A stretch of DNA of 64,000 nt from Streptomyces sp. MUM 203J (GCF_022414595.1 NZ_JADWYO010000004.1:124001-188000); one strand, 5' to 3'. Positions 37,612 through 46,024 are shown, counted from the stretch's first letter. The notes: generated by a model from the letters alone, not told the origin. Made by a program: numbers and translations.

Positions 37612-38277
37612 ATGAACGGCATCGTCAGCATCCATCTGAAGCAGTCCACCGCGCACGCCGTCCTTGCGGAACACGGCACAGTGCTCGTGGATGCCGGGCC
37701 GGCCGGCTCCGCCCGCACGCTGCTGCGCCGCCTCGGCAGGGCCGGAGTCGACCCTGACGGGATATCACTGATCGTCCTGACCCACTGCCACCCCGATCAC
37801 GCGGGGGGCGCCGCCGAGCTGAGCCGCGAGCTCAGGGCACCGGTCGCGGTGCACTCGGCCGAAGTTGACTGGGCCACCACCGGAACCAGTCGGCTGTACG
37901 AACCCCAGCGGCTGTTCGGCCGCATACTGCGAAGCACCCTGAACCCCGCGTTCCCCGCGTTCACCCCGGATCTCGTACTTGAGGACGGTGCCACACTGGA
38001 CGCATACGGCCCACCGCTGACCGTGCTGCACACCCCCGGCCACACGCCCGGGTCCATCACTCTGCTCCACCACCCGGACGGCAGCGCCCTCCTGGGTGAC
38101 CTCCTGACCGGTGGAATGCTGCGGCGCGACCGCCCCGGTATGCCCTTCCTCGCCCAGGACCCCGCGCAAGTGACCGCGAGCGTACGCGCGGTACTGGAAC
38201 ACGGCCCGAACCGGCTCCTGTTCGGACACGGCCGCCCCGCCTCGGCCACGGCGGCACGAAGGCTGGTGCGACGGTGA
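37612..38277 (+). CDS. Metallo-beta-lactamase-fold hydrolase
   Basis: A 221-residue MBL-fold protein. The zinc-binding motif is THCHPDHAGG (HxHxDH), with later HTPGHTPGS and the terminal GHGRPAS supplying further ligands. The ATG at 37612 is in frame with a GTG at 37603 that overlaps the monooxygenase stop (GTGA), so translation is probably coupled and the N-terminus could be three residues longer. It lacks features of glyoxalase II or RNase Z. Placed after an aromatic hydroxylase, it may hydrolyse the product lactone or thioester; inferred. Confidence 0.85.
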   Translation: MNGIVSIHLKQSTAHAVLAEHGTVLVDAGPAGSARTLLRRLGRAGVDPDGISLIVLTHCHPDHAGGAAELSRELRAPVAVHSAEVDWATTGTSRLYEPQRLFGRILRSTLNPAFPAFTPDLVLEDGATLDAYGPPLTVLHTPGHTPGSITLLHHPDGSALLGDLLTGGMLRRDRPGMPFLAQDPAQVTASVRAVLEHGPNRLLFGHGRPASATAARRLVRR

Positions 38278-38779
38278 CGGCGGGGTGAGGCGGGCCGCCC
38301 GTGGGGCGGTTCGCGCCGGCTCGCAGTGTTGACCTCCGGAAGTCCGGCCCCCACGGCACACCGCCGGTCCGCCACAGGCAGACGGGGGCATGCACGGTCA
38401 CGGCGAGCGCTGCGCTCCAGGCCGTCGGCGGTGAACGAGCCGACGGCGCCGCCGTTGCCGTGCGGCCACAGCCCCTCCGGTACTCCGGTGGGGCTGTGCG
38501 CAGTCCGCAGGACGGTCAGCAGTACCTCAGCGCGGCGCAGCAGGTGCGTCGCGACCGGGGCCGCCACCGTGGCGTCATGGGGTCCGCTGGTGCTCCGGGA
38601 CCTGCCGTTGTCCGGCCCGGCGGCCGTCTGCGCGAGCTGGTCAGTACCGGACTCCTCAAGGCTGTCCGCCCGGATCTCGTGGGACCGGGTCGTGCTCGCG
38701 GTGCTCCGGTCCTTCCGTCTGATGGCGGCCGAACCCCCCCGACCGGGCCGGGTCCTCTCCCGGGGTCGAGGCGGAAGCG
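38278..38779. other. Gene-poor stretch, perhaps a decayed gene
   Basis: About 500 bp with no gene that I can support. On the minus strand one frame stays open from about 38740 to the MBL gene with strong third-position G/C and protein-like stretches (VATHLLRRAEVLLTVLRTAHSP and GLWPHGNGGAVGSFTADGLE), but lacks a good start. It could be a remnant. Confidence 0.35.
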
Positions 38780-38953
38780 GTGACGGAGGGGACGGCGAGA
38801 GCCGCGGCCGGTCTGCGCGGGCACATACGCGCGATCGACGCCACCGTCACCGAGCCGGCGCTCCGTCGGCCAGGCCCGGTGGCCATGCTCATGCAGGACC
38901 TCGACGACGTGTTCCGACTGTGCTGCAGCCAGATCGGGCTCATCGGCCTCTGA
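38780..38953 (+). CDS. Possible small protein of unknown function
   Basis: A GTG-started frame of 57 codons with about 90% G/C at the third position, giving helical-looking sequence with the ending AMLMQDLDDVFRLCCSQIGLIGL. The neighbouring frames show no such bias. It has no recognised homology and no strong ribosome binding site; it may be the end of a decayed gene. It converges on the SDR gene. Confidence 0.3.
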   Translation: MTEGTARAAAGLRGHIRAIDATVTEPALRRPGPVAMLMQDLDDVFRLCCSQIGLIGL

Positions 38954-39079
38954 GGCGACGCGCGGGTCGGGCCGCGAGAGACGAAGGGGGCTTGACCGAG
39001 GTCACGAGTGCACTGGGCGGAGGCGGGCGTGGGGCCATGACCGATGAGGCTGTCCGTCCGTCCGGCCTTCTGCTCACGG

Positions 39080-39820
39080 TCAGCCGTCCCGGAGCAAGCG
39101 TGCCACCAGCGTGGGGGACAGCCGGTGCAGGACCGTCAAGGCGCGGGCCTTGCCGACGCGGACGAGGGGGCGATTGCGGTCGAGGCCGCGCAGCAGGTCC
39201 GCGGCGGCCCGCTCCGGACTGATCTTGCCGCTGCCCCGGCCGGCGGTCATGGCCGTGTCGACGAGGGGCAGCATGGCCTCCGTCACCTGTATGCCCCGCT
39301 CGTCGTCGGTGAGCTGGTAGCGCAGGGCGGTGGTGTAGCTGCGCAGTGCGGCCTTGGTGGCGCAGTACAGAGGAGCGGCGCGCTTCGGGGTCAGAGCCAG
39401 GGCCGAGGTGACGTTGACGATCAGACTCCCGGGAAGCATCAGTGGAAGGGCCAGCGAGGTGAGCTTGACCGGCCCGGTCAGGTTCGTCCCGATCTCCGTG
39501 TCCATGTCGCGCAGCAGGCCGACGGGGTCGCGCTCGGCCGGCCGGTAGCCCAACTGCACTGCCGCGTTGTTGACCAGCAGTCGAACGCCGCCCCTGGCGC
39601 GCAACTGCTCCGTCATGGAGACGATCTCGCTCTCCACGGAAAGGTCGCACCGGATGGCCTCGATCCCCGGAAGGGCGTCGGCGGCGGCCAACCGCTCCCG
39701 GTCCCGACCGCAGACGACGACCCGCTCGCCGCGCCCTGCGAGCTGTCGTGCCAGTGCCAGACCGACGCCCGCCGTGCCGCCGGTGATCACGGCCAGTCCC
39801 GTTCGTTGCGTACCGGACAC
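39080..39820 (-). CDS. Short-chain dehydrogenase/reductase
   Basis: A 246-residue classical SDR. It has the cofactor motif TGGTAGVG (residues 14-21), LLVNNAAV, the catalytic serine in VNVTSALAL and YCATK with Tyr and Lys about residues 152 and 156. The R after CG in VVVCGRDRE favours NADP(H). AGGAGGTAGAC precedes the GTG start. It is divergent from the darcynin-like gene across a region with a TetR-type operator at 39847-39867, 27 bp from its start. Substrate unknown. Confidence 0.9.
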   Translation of the reverse strand: MSGTQRTGLAVITGGTAGVGLALARQLAGRGERVVVCGRDRERLAAADALPGIEAIRCDLSVESEIVSMTEQLRARGGVRLLVNNAAVQLGYRPAERDPVGLLRDMDTEIGTNLTGPVKLTSLALPLMLPGSLIVNVTSALALTPKRAAPLYCATKAALRSYTTALRYQLTDDERGIQVTEAMLPLVDTAMTAGRGSGKISPERAAADLLRGLDRNRPLVRVGKARALTVLHRLSPTLVARLLRDG

Positions 39821-39846
39821 GTCTACCTCCTGCTCGTTCTGATTTA

Positions 39847-39867
39847 ATTACAGCACTGTACTGTAAT
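39847..39867. promoter_or_regulatory. TetR-type operator of the SDR/darcynin divergon
   Basis: ATTACAG-N7-CTGTAAT is a perfect inverted repeat in an AT-rich pocket between the divergent SDR and darcynin genes. The TetR gene two genes away on the plus strand is the likely ligand. Confidence 0.7.
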
Positions 39868-39885
39868 GACATGGGGAAGTAAGGA

Positions 39886-39918
39886 GTGCGCGCACATGAG
39901 GCGCGCACGATGCGCGCA
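39886..39918. repeat. Repeats of GCGCGCA before the darcynin-like gene
   Basis: GCGCGCA occurs three times, two of them within the palindrome TGCGCGCA at 39886-39893 and 39911-39918, 25 bp apart. They lie between the SDR operator and the darcynin-like start; role unknown. Confidence 0.5.
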
Positions 39919-40280
39919 TGAGAGGGAGCATCGTGACGTACGTGGTGATGAACATGCTGCAGTTCCAGCCCGCCTGGCTCCGGTTGGAGCGCGGTGAGCG
40001 GGCCCGTGTCTGGGAAACGGTCAGGATCCTGGCCGCCCGCGCGGGGGAGGTCCGTCTGCGCTGGTTCGACACGGAGGCGTTCTGCGCCGACTACAGCGAC
40101 ATCCTGTTCGTCGAGACAGAGGACCTCTCCGGCTACTACATGTTCTGGGAGGCGGTCCGGGACACCGAGCTGTTCTCGGTGCCGTACGTCGAGGTGAAGC
40201 AGATCGTGATCGGGGTGGAAGACGGGTTCGCCGCCTACGACAGGGCCGTCGCCGCGCAGGGGCCGGTGGCCGGTGAGTGA
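39918..40280 (+). CDS. Darcynin-like protein
   Basis: A protein of up to 120 residues resembling darcynin: it ends ...FWEAVRDTELFSVPYVEVKQIVIGVEDGFAAYD and contains PAWLRLERGERARVWE and RLRWFDTEAFCADYSDILFVETEDL. The family is small, of unknown function, and often lies beside redox enzymes and TetR regulators (recalled). The ATG at 39918 or the GTG at 39933 (MTYVVMNMLQF) may be the start; GGGAG is 4 bp before the latter. Its stop overlaps the TetR start by eight bases, so the two are coupled. Confidence 0.65.
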   Translation: MRGSIVTYVVMNMLQFQPAWLRLERGERARVWETVRILAARAGEVRLRWFDTEAFCADYSDILFVETEDLSGYYMFWEAVRDTELFSVPYVEVKQIVIGVEDGFAAYDRAVAAQGPVAGE

Positions 40281-40860
40281 GCGACGACCCGCGCCGGGCC
40301 GGCCGCGCAGCGACGAAGCCTCAGCACGGATCCTGCAGGCCACGGTCGAGCTCCTGGCCGAGAGCGGGGCTGCCGGAGTGTCGGTCGACGCGGTGGCCGG
40401 CCGTGCGGGCGTCTCACGGCCCACGGTGTACCGGAGGTGGAAGGACCGCACGGCGCTGATCGCGGCCGCGGTCCGGGACGCCTTCGCGCAGACCAACCCT
40501 GAAGCCCCGCACACGGCGGACCCACGGGCGGACCTCGTCACCGTGCTGTCCAACACCATGCGCCTGCTCACCCGCACCGGACTCGGCCGAGTCATCGCCG
40601 GACTGGTCAGCGAACTCCCAAGATCACCCGAACTCGCCGACGCCCTGCGTGAGGTGGAGCGGGAGAGGCGCGAGGTCCTCCGCCAGGTGCTGCGACGTGC
40701 CGAAGAGCGGAGCCTGCTGCGGCCGGCCGATGTGGAGCTGGCCGTCGATCTGCTGCTCGGCCCGGTCTACTTCAGGTTGCTCATCACCGGCGCCCCCGTC
40801 TCCCCGGAACTCGCCACGGAACTCGCCGAACTGGTGGTCGCCCCATCGCGTCCCGGCTGA
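40273..40860 (+). CDS. TetR-family repressor of the SDR/darcynin unit
   Basis: A 195-residue TetR regulator: HTH at about residues 16-50 (ARILQATVELLAESGAAGVSVDAVAGRAGVSRPTVYRRWKDR) with a C-terminal TetR_C-like domain (DVELAVDLLLGPVYFRLLITG). The GTG start overlaps the darcynin stop by eight bp, so both are one transcript, and the operator 390 bp upstream should provide feedback. A tight gene pair with an enzyme across the divergon is typical of a detoxification or signalling cassette. Confidence 0.85.
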   Translation: MSERRPAPGRPRSDEASARILQATVELLAESGAAGVSVDAVAGRAGVSRPTVYRRWKDRTALIAAAVRDAFAQTNPEAPHTADPRADLVTVLSNTMRLLTRTGLGRVIAGLVSELPRSPELADALREVERERREVLRQVLRRAEERSLLRPADVELAVDLLLGPVYFRLLITGAPVSPELATELAELVVAPSRPG

Positions 40861-40983
40861 CCGGCCCGGCGAAGTGACCGATCGGGCGAACCAGGGTCCT
40901 GCCCCCGGTCCGGTGCCGCCCGCGCGGATCCTCTTCCAGCAGACCCGCAGGTCAGGCCGCGATAGGTGAACAAGGCCTGACCA

Positions 40984-41197
40984 AGGTCACGAGGGTGCCC
41001 AGGCGCAGCCGCGCGGTGGCCGTGGCGGCGGCGGTGAGCGTCGGCAGGACACCGAACCAGGGGCCGCTCCGGAAGGACCGCCAGGACAGGTGGTCGCAGG
41101 TCTACGCGGCGTGCGAACCGAGGTCCGCGGCCCGCTGCCAGAGGTGCTGCCTCTCGTTCCACCGGTGGACGGGGAGGATCGCGGTACCCGGCCGCAC
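40984..41197 (-). pseudogene. Broken partial copy of the LLM oxidoreductase gene
   Basis: Read on the minus strand, this encodes RPGTAILPVHRW, a gap-free counterpart of the start of the LLM gene at 34107-35000 ([10 protein letters not shown]), then [17 protein letters not shown] for [18 protein letters not shown], and RLRLGTLVT. A TAG at 41102-41104 replaces the conserved Tyr codon, and homology ends after about 70 codons, before the cofactor loop. It therefore cannot make the enzyme. DNA identity looks about 80%, so the duplication is not recent. Confidence 0.8.
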
Positions 41198-41206
41198 ACC
41201 GGTGAC

Positions 41207-41902
41207 CTCACGCCCCGCTGGTCGGGAACGGCGGGCCCGCGGTGGTTCTCGCGCCCGATGTGCGACCGGGCCGCTGGGCGACCGAGGCGGCGACGGCCGG
41301 GAGCTGCCCGCGGCGCCGGAAGGCGGCGGCCGGCTTCGTGCCGCGACGCGGGCCGTCGAAGCCGGATCCGTCATCCGACACGACAAGCACCCGAGACACG
41401 GCCCCCTCGGGCTCCGGTACCGACCCGTGGGTTCCGTCTTCGAGGGCTGCGTTCTGACGTGCCTCTCCGAGGACGACGTTCTGCTGTCCGTCTTCCGTCC
41501 GTCTTCCTTCGGTCCCGCTGTCCCTCCTTTCCCCCCGGCCCTCTGCCGATGAGACCGGCCAGGTGGCGTCCGCCGAGCCTCATGAGCGGGGGAGCCGGGG
41601 CCCGTCGCGGTGCTGTGGCCGCGGTTCGCGCCGGCGTCCATGGGGCCGCTGTCCGTGCGCAGGGGGGCGGCTTCCGCCCGTGCTGCGGCGGGCGTAGCGG
41701 CACTCCCCCTCCGGCCGGGTTCACCAGGGCCGTTCGGTCGCGGTGCGGTCACTTGAACGGGTGGCACCCGTACCCCTGTGGGTGGAGATCCACAGCCCGA
41801 GCCGTGCCGCTGACACCGTGAAACGTGTCCGCCGAGGCGTTGCGCGCATGCCGGAAGAGCGTCCGGCGGCACGCTGTCATCCGCCACAGAACGGAGTTTC
41901 TC
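41207..41902. other. 696-bp gap before the NHL-protein gene
   Basis: No gene recognised and no clear homology to neighbours. The sequence has short pyrimidine-rich repeats (near 41490, TCCGTC repeated) and no good ribosome binding sites until the NHL gene. Likely decayed or intergenic DNA. Confidence 0.4.
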
Positions 41903-43912
41903 GTGCGTCCTCGCAAAGCTGCATTGCTCACCGCTCTCCTGGCCTCTCTCGCAGTGGGGGCCTCGTACCCGGAGGCCGGTGGTGGACCGTCGCCCGCACA
42001 CACCGGCAAGGATCAGCGCGGTGTAGTGCGCAGCGGCGACCGGCCGATCGCCGGTGCCGAGGTGACGCTGCTTCAGGCAGGCGACCAACCCGGTGTCCAC
42101 GCCCGACCACTGGCCCGCACCCGAAGCGACTCCCGAGGCCGGTTCAGCCTCTCGTACCGTGCCCCGCACAACCCTGACGCCGTGCTGTACCTCACCGCGG
42201 ACACGGGACGGGCCCACCACGGGGACACCCGGGCAGGGCAGCGTGAGCGGCCGGTCAGGATGGTCGCGATGCTCGGCACCGGCCGACGCACCGGAAAGGT
42301 GGTACTCAACGAGCGCACCACCGTCGCGGCGGGTTTCGCGATGGCGCAGTTCACCCGCGACGGCGAGGTGGCGGGCCGCAAGCCCGGGCTGCAGAACGCT
42401 GCGGCCGTCTCGCACAATCTGGCCGACATCGGTGACGGCTCGGTGGCCGACATGCTCGCCACCGCCCCCAACGGCGACCAGACGTCCACCCTCCGCGCCT
42501 TCAACACGCTGGCGGACATCCTGTCCGGCTGCACCGCGGGACAGACCTGCGACACGCTCTTCGAACTGGCAGGACATCCCGGGGCGAAGGCGCCCAGGGA
42601 GACCTTTCAGGCCGTCGCGGACATCGCCAGGCTCCCCGGCAACCACGCCGCGGAACTCTTCGCGCTGGCCGACGGCCGCACCACCTATCGCCCCAGGCTG
42701 GCGGAGGCCCCAGACGCCTGGACCCTCGCCCTCCGCTACGTGGGCAACGGACATGAGCTGGACGGTCCGGGCAACGTCGCGTTCGACGCGGAGGGCACGG
42801 CCTGGATCGGCAACAACTACACGTTCAACGCCGATCCCTCGCAGTCCGTCTGCGGTTCGCACATCCTGTCCCGGCTGACTCCGGACGGCCGTGACGTACC
42901 GGGTGCCCCCTACAGCGGCGGCGGACTGTACGGGGTGGGCTTCGGCACCGCCATCGACCCCCGGGGCCAGGTCTGGGCGGCCAACTTCGGTTTCCAGGGC
43001 ACAGGCTGCCCGCTCGACGCCAGCCGTCTGTACCGCAGCGTCTCGCAGTTCACCGCTGACGGCCGGCCCCTCTCACCACCCCTGGGATGGCGGCAGGGTG
43101 ACATCGTGCAGCCGCAGGGCGCTCTCTCGGACAGCGACGGCAACATCTGGATCGCCAACTGCGGCGGCCGAAGCGTGACGCGGATTCCGGAGGGCGACCC
43201 CCGCCGGGCCCGGAACATCGCACCCGGCGGGGACAGCCTGATCAAGCCCTTCGACGTCACGTTCGACACGCGCAAGCGTGCCTGGGTGACCGGCAACGGG
43301 AGCGACAGCGTCATGCTGATGTCCCCGCACGGCACGCCCCTGCGCTCGATCACCGGCGGCGGGATCAAGCGCCCCATGGGCATCGCCGCCGACAGCCTGG
43401 GCAACGTCTTCGTGGCCAACGGCGGTGCTGTGGTCGCGCCTTGCGAGGGAACCACGCCGGCCATGGTCGCCGAGGCGATCAAGGACATCGTCACCCGGCA
43501 CGTCGACGCGTCGGTCACGATGATCCGCCCCGACGGCACGACCCCCGACAAGCCCTTCGTCAACGACGGCCTGTTCCTGCCTTGGGGAATCGCGGTCGAC
43601 GGCAATGACACCGTCTGGGTGGCGAACTTCGGCGGCCATCGCCTGGCCAACCTGTGCGGCGCCCGCCTGTCCGCCTGCCCGCCCGGACTCCGCACGGGTG
43701 ACCCGATCTCACCGGCGGACACCGGTTACACCAGCGACGGGCTGGAGCGGAACACCGCCATCCAGATCGACCCCTCCGGCAACGTCTGGCTCGCCAACAA
43801 CTGGCGGAACATCCCGGTGCAGACCAACCCCGGTGGCCGCGAGATGGTGGTGTTCGTCGGGCTCGCCGCCCCGGTGCGCACTCCGCTGTTCGGACCGCCC
43901 CGGCAGCTCTGA
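41903..43912 (+). CDS. Secreted NHL-repeat beta-propeller protein
   Basis: A 669-residue exported protein. A signal peptide covers residues 1-25 (RKAALLTALLASLAVGAS), then a small carboxypeptidase-regulatory-like beta domain (about 40-90: VVRSGDRPIAGAEVTLLQAG), and from about 275 onward NHL/SMP-30-like propeller blades each carrying D-G-N-x-W-x-AN (e.g. DSDGNIWIANCGGRSV, DPSGNVWLANNW). A middle linker has DMLATAPNGDQTSTLRAFNTLADILSGCTAG. The GTG at 41903 has CGGAG 6 bp upstream. Such proteins resemble streptogramin lyase or cell-surface adhesion factors; the ligand is unknown. Several Cys pairs suggest disulfides. Confidence 0.85.
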   Translation: MRPRKAALLTALLASLAVGASYPEAGGGPSPAHTGKDQRGVVRSGDRPIAGAEVTLLQAGDQPGVHARPLARTRSDSRGRFSLSYRAPHNPDAVLYLTADTGRAHHGDTRAGQRERPVRMVAMLGTGRRTGKVVLNERTTVAAGFAMAQFTRDGEVAGRKPGLQNAAAVSHNLADIGDGSVADMLATAPNGDQTSTLRAFNTLADILSGCTAGQTCDTLFELAGHPGAKAPRETFQAVADIARLPGNHAAELFALADGRTTYRPRLAEAPDAWTLALRYVGNGHELDGPGNVAFDAEGTAWIGNNYTFNADPSQSVCGSHILSRLTPDGRDVPGAPYSGGGLYGVGFGTAIDPRGQVWAANFGFQGTGCPLDASRLYRSVSQFTADGRPLSPPLGWRQGDIVQPQGALSDSDGNIWIANCGGRSVTRIPEGDPRRARNIAPGGDSLIKPFDVTFDTRKRAWVTGNGSDSVMLMSPHGTPLRSITGGGIKRPMGIAADSLGNVFVANGGAVVAPCEGTTPAMVAEAIKDIVTRHVDASVTMIRPDGTTPDKPFVNDGLFLPWGIAVDGNDTVWVANFGGHRLANLCGARLSACPPGLRTGDPISPADTGYTSDGLERNTAIQIDPSGNVWLANNWRNIPVQTNPGGREMVVFVGLAAPVRTPLFGPPRQL

Positions 43913-43970
43913 CGGAGCGGGGGCCGGATCGGGTGCGCGGTGTCCCGCGTGGCCCGTGTCCGGCCCCGGC

Positions 43971-43989
43971 CCGGACCCTCATGGTCCGG
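43971..43989 (+). terminator. Possible terminator after the NHL gene
   Basis: CCGGACC (43971-43977) and GGTCCGG (43983-43989), loop CTCAT, 58 bp after the NHL stop; short stem, no U-tract. Confidence 0.4.
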
Positions 43990-44256
43990 ATGATCTCCGT
44001 GGGCACATGGCGCGACGGTTCCGGGCCTGTCACGAGGCGGTCGCCGGTCGGATCGGATATACCGGACGCTCGGTGAGGAGCCGCGTTGCTGTCATGGGAG
44101 AAGCGCGGCTCTGCCGGACCGGATCGCACGCACAACGAGTGCCGGATCGGGGTTCCCCGGGCCGGGTCGGCGGATCGTCGGCCCGCTCCGGGGCCGTGAT
44201 CACGTCTCGTGGTCGCCACCACGGCCGAGCTGCGCGGCGACCGCATCAGAGGAATC

Positions 44257-44289
44257 GCGACACCGTCCGTTCCGGACGGACGGTGTCGC
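44257..44289 (-). terminator. Hairpin terminator after kptA
   Basis: A perfect 14-bp inverted repeat (44257-44270 with 44276-44289) with loop TCCGG, 75 bp after the minus-strand kptA stop. Confidence 0.75.
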
Positions 44290-44364
44290 CCACCCGGCGC
44301 ACGAAGCCCCCTTCCGGCCGCGAGTGGCGGACGAGGCCCGGCCGTGACCCGGCGCCTCGCCCGG

Positions 44365-44913
44365 TCACGTCGTGCAGCGGAGGTACCGCGGCGGTACCGA
44401 GTCCGTGAGCCACACACCGTTGTCACTGACGTGGAAGACATGGCCGTCGCGGTGCATGGCCCCCGCGTCCACGGCCAGCACGAGCGCCCGCCCCCTGCGC
44501 GCCCCGACCCGGGTCGCGGTCTCCCGGTCCGGTGACAGGTGCACATGGTGGCGTCCCATCGGGCGCAGCCCCTCGGTGCGGATCGACGCCAGGTTCCGGG
44601 CGACCGTGCCGTGGTAGAGGTGCGCGGGCGGGGTGGTCGGCGGCAGGGCCAGATCCACGTCCACGGAGTGACCCTGGACCGCCCGGATCTGGTCGCGGTC
44701 CGTGTCGATCGTGAAACGCCGTTTGTCGTTCACCGCGACGACGTGCTCCAGCTCGGCACGACTGATCCGCATCCCGTGCCGTTCCATCGCCCGCAGCAGA
44801 TCCATGACAGCCACCCAGCCCTGGGGATCCAGGGCCAGGCCGATCCTCTCCGGCTGGTGGCGCAGATGCCTGGACAGGTACTTCGACACCTTCACTGTGC
44901 GCAGTTCGTCCAT
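44365..44913 (-). CDS. kptA: RNA 2'-phosphotransferase, KptA/Tpt1 family
   Basis: KptA removes a 2'-phosphate from RNA using NAD+, releasing ADP-ribose 1'',2''-cyclic phosphate. The 182-residue protein has the two-lobed fold: N-terminal winged-helix part (VKVSKYLSRHLRHQPERIGLALDPQGWVAVMDLL) and C-terminal ADP-ribosyltransferase-like part (LYHGTVARNL, GRHHVHLSPDRETA), including the H-H and R residues expected. Start at 44913 (MDELRTVKVSK). Bacteria lack the tRNA-splicing substrate, so its real role is unknown. DnaA boxes lie in its upstream region. Confidence 0.92.
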   Translation of the reverse strand: MDELRTVKVSKYLSRHLRHQPERIGLALDPQGWVAVMDLLRAMERHGMRISRAELEHVVAVNDKRRFTIDTDRDQIRAVQGHSVDVDLALPPTTPPAHLYHGTVARNLASIRTEGLRPMGRHHVHLSPDRETATRVGARRGRALVLAVDAGAMHRDGHVFHVSDNGVWLTDSVPPRYLRCTT

Positions 44914-45015
44914 GGAGGCAGCGTGGCACCCGTACCGCCCGGACGCCACGGAAATACGGCGGGCGCGGTGACGTAGATCACCCGCCATGCGGGAGAACAG
45001 TCGGCGAATGAGGTT

Positions 45016-45070
45016 TGATCCACAGGCAACTGCCTTTCTCCACAAGCAGAGAGCATGCACTTGTGGACAA
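45016..45070. promoter_or_regulatory. DnaA-box group upstream of kptA
   Basis: A perfect TTGTCCACA lies on the minus strand at 45062-45070, with weaker matches TGATCCACA (45016-45024) and TTCTCCACA (45036-45044) on the plus strand; they are regularly spaced about 20 bp apart in the 170 bp between kptA and the MerR gene end. Confidence 0.5.
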
Positions 45071-45082
45071 CTCGCTGTGATC

Positions 45083-46024
45083 TCAGCTTTGTTCAGGGCC
45101 GGACGGGTCTCTGGCCGTGGCGGTCAGTTCATCCAACGTCCTTGCGTGCACCTCTCGTTCGGCGGCAGCCGCGATGAACGCGGCCGTGTTCTCCGTGCCG
45201 ACCAGTTCCCGTACGGCGCGTACCGTCTCCGCCGGGAGCGCGACGGGACGGGGCTCGTCGGCGGTCGCCGCCGGGGCTCCGGGCGCCAGCTGCTGCTGCA
45301 GGTGGCGGGGAGCGAACGTGCGCATGGCGCGGGCCAGTTCCGCGTCCACCGTCTGCTGGGCGAGCGGTCGCAGCCGCCGTACCAGTCCGGCCGCCTCGGC
45401 GGCCTCGGCGTCGCTGGGCGGACGGTGGCCGAGATAGCGCGCGAAGACATGCTCCGTGGTGAACTCCAGGAACCGGGTGGCGATGTGCTCAACCTGGGTG
45501 CGCAGCTCCCGCAGATGTTCGGCGATCGCCAGCAGGGGCACCCCCGCCGTGTACAGCTCCGCTGCCACGGCGAGTTCCTGCGGGCTCGGTACGAGAAACT
45601 CGTCCTCGCGCCCCGGCACCGGCTCCAGCACCCCCAGCTCGACCGCCTCCCGCACGGCCCGCTCGTCCGGTACGCCGCCGAACCGCTCGTCCAGTTCGGC
45701 GCGGGTGATCCGGTCGGCCTGCTCATCCGTCCACGGGCCGTTCACCTCCGCGACCAGCCCCAGCACGCCGCCGAGCCCGCGCCCGGTGTCCCACGCCTCC
45801 AGCAGCTCCTTGATCGAGGCCAGGGTGTAGCCACGGTCCAGCAGATCCGCGATCTGCCGCAGCCGCGCCAGATGACCGTCCCCGTACACGTTGGACCGGC
45901 CACGCCGCTCGGGCCGGGGCAGCAGCCCTCTGTCCTGGTAGGCCCGGATGGTCCGGACGGTGGCGCCGCTCAGATGCGCCAGGTCCTCGATCCGGTACTC
46001 GGCCGCAGCCGCCCGCTCGGACAC
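45083..46024 (-). CDS. MerR-family regulator
   Basis: A 313-residue MerR protein with winged HTH at residues 8-80 (EYRIEDLAHLSGATVRTIRAYQDRGLLPRPERRGRSNVY), then a long helical effector part. The start at 46024 (GTG) has GGGAG 8 bp upstream. The family often activates efflux or redox genes by DNA untwisting; there is no divergent partner at its start, whose upstream neighbour (ephD-like) runs the same way. Ligand unknown. Confidence 0.85.
   Translation of the reverse strand: MSERAAAAEYRIEDLAHLSGATVRTIRAYQDRGLLPRPERRGRSNVYGDGHLARLRQIADLLDRGYTLASIKELLEAWDTGRGLGGVLGLVAEVNGPWTDEQADRITRAELDERFGGVPDERAVREAVELGVLEPVPGREDEFLVPSPQELAVAAELYTAGVPLLAIAEHLRELRTQVEHIATRFLEFTTEHVFARYLGHRPPSDAEAAEAAGLVRRLRPLAQQTVDAELARAMRTFAPRHLQQQLAPGAPAATADEPRPVALPAETVRAVRELVGTENTAAFIAAAAEREVHARTLDELTATARDPSGPEQS

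Larger units (their letters stand above)
43913..44364. other. 452-bp gap with two hairpins
   Basis: Between the convergent NHL and KptA genes. It holds a 7-bp hairpin near 43971-43989 and a stronger one at 44257-44289; no gene can be supported. Confidence 0.55.
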
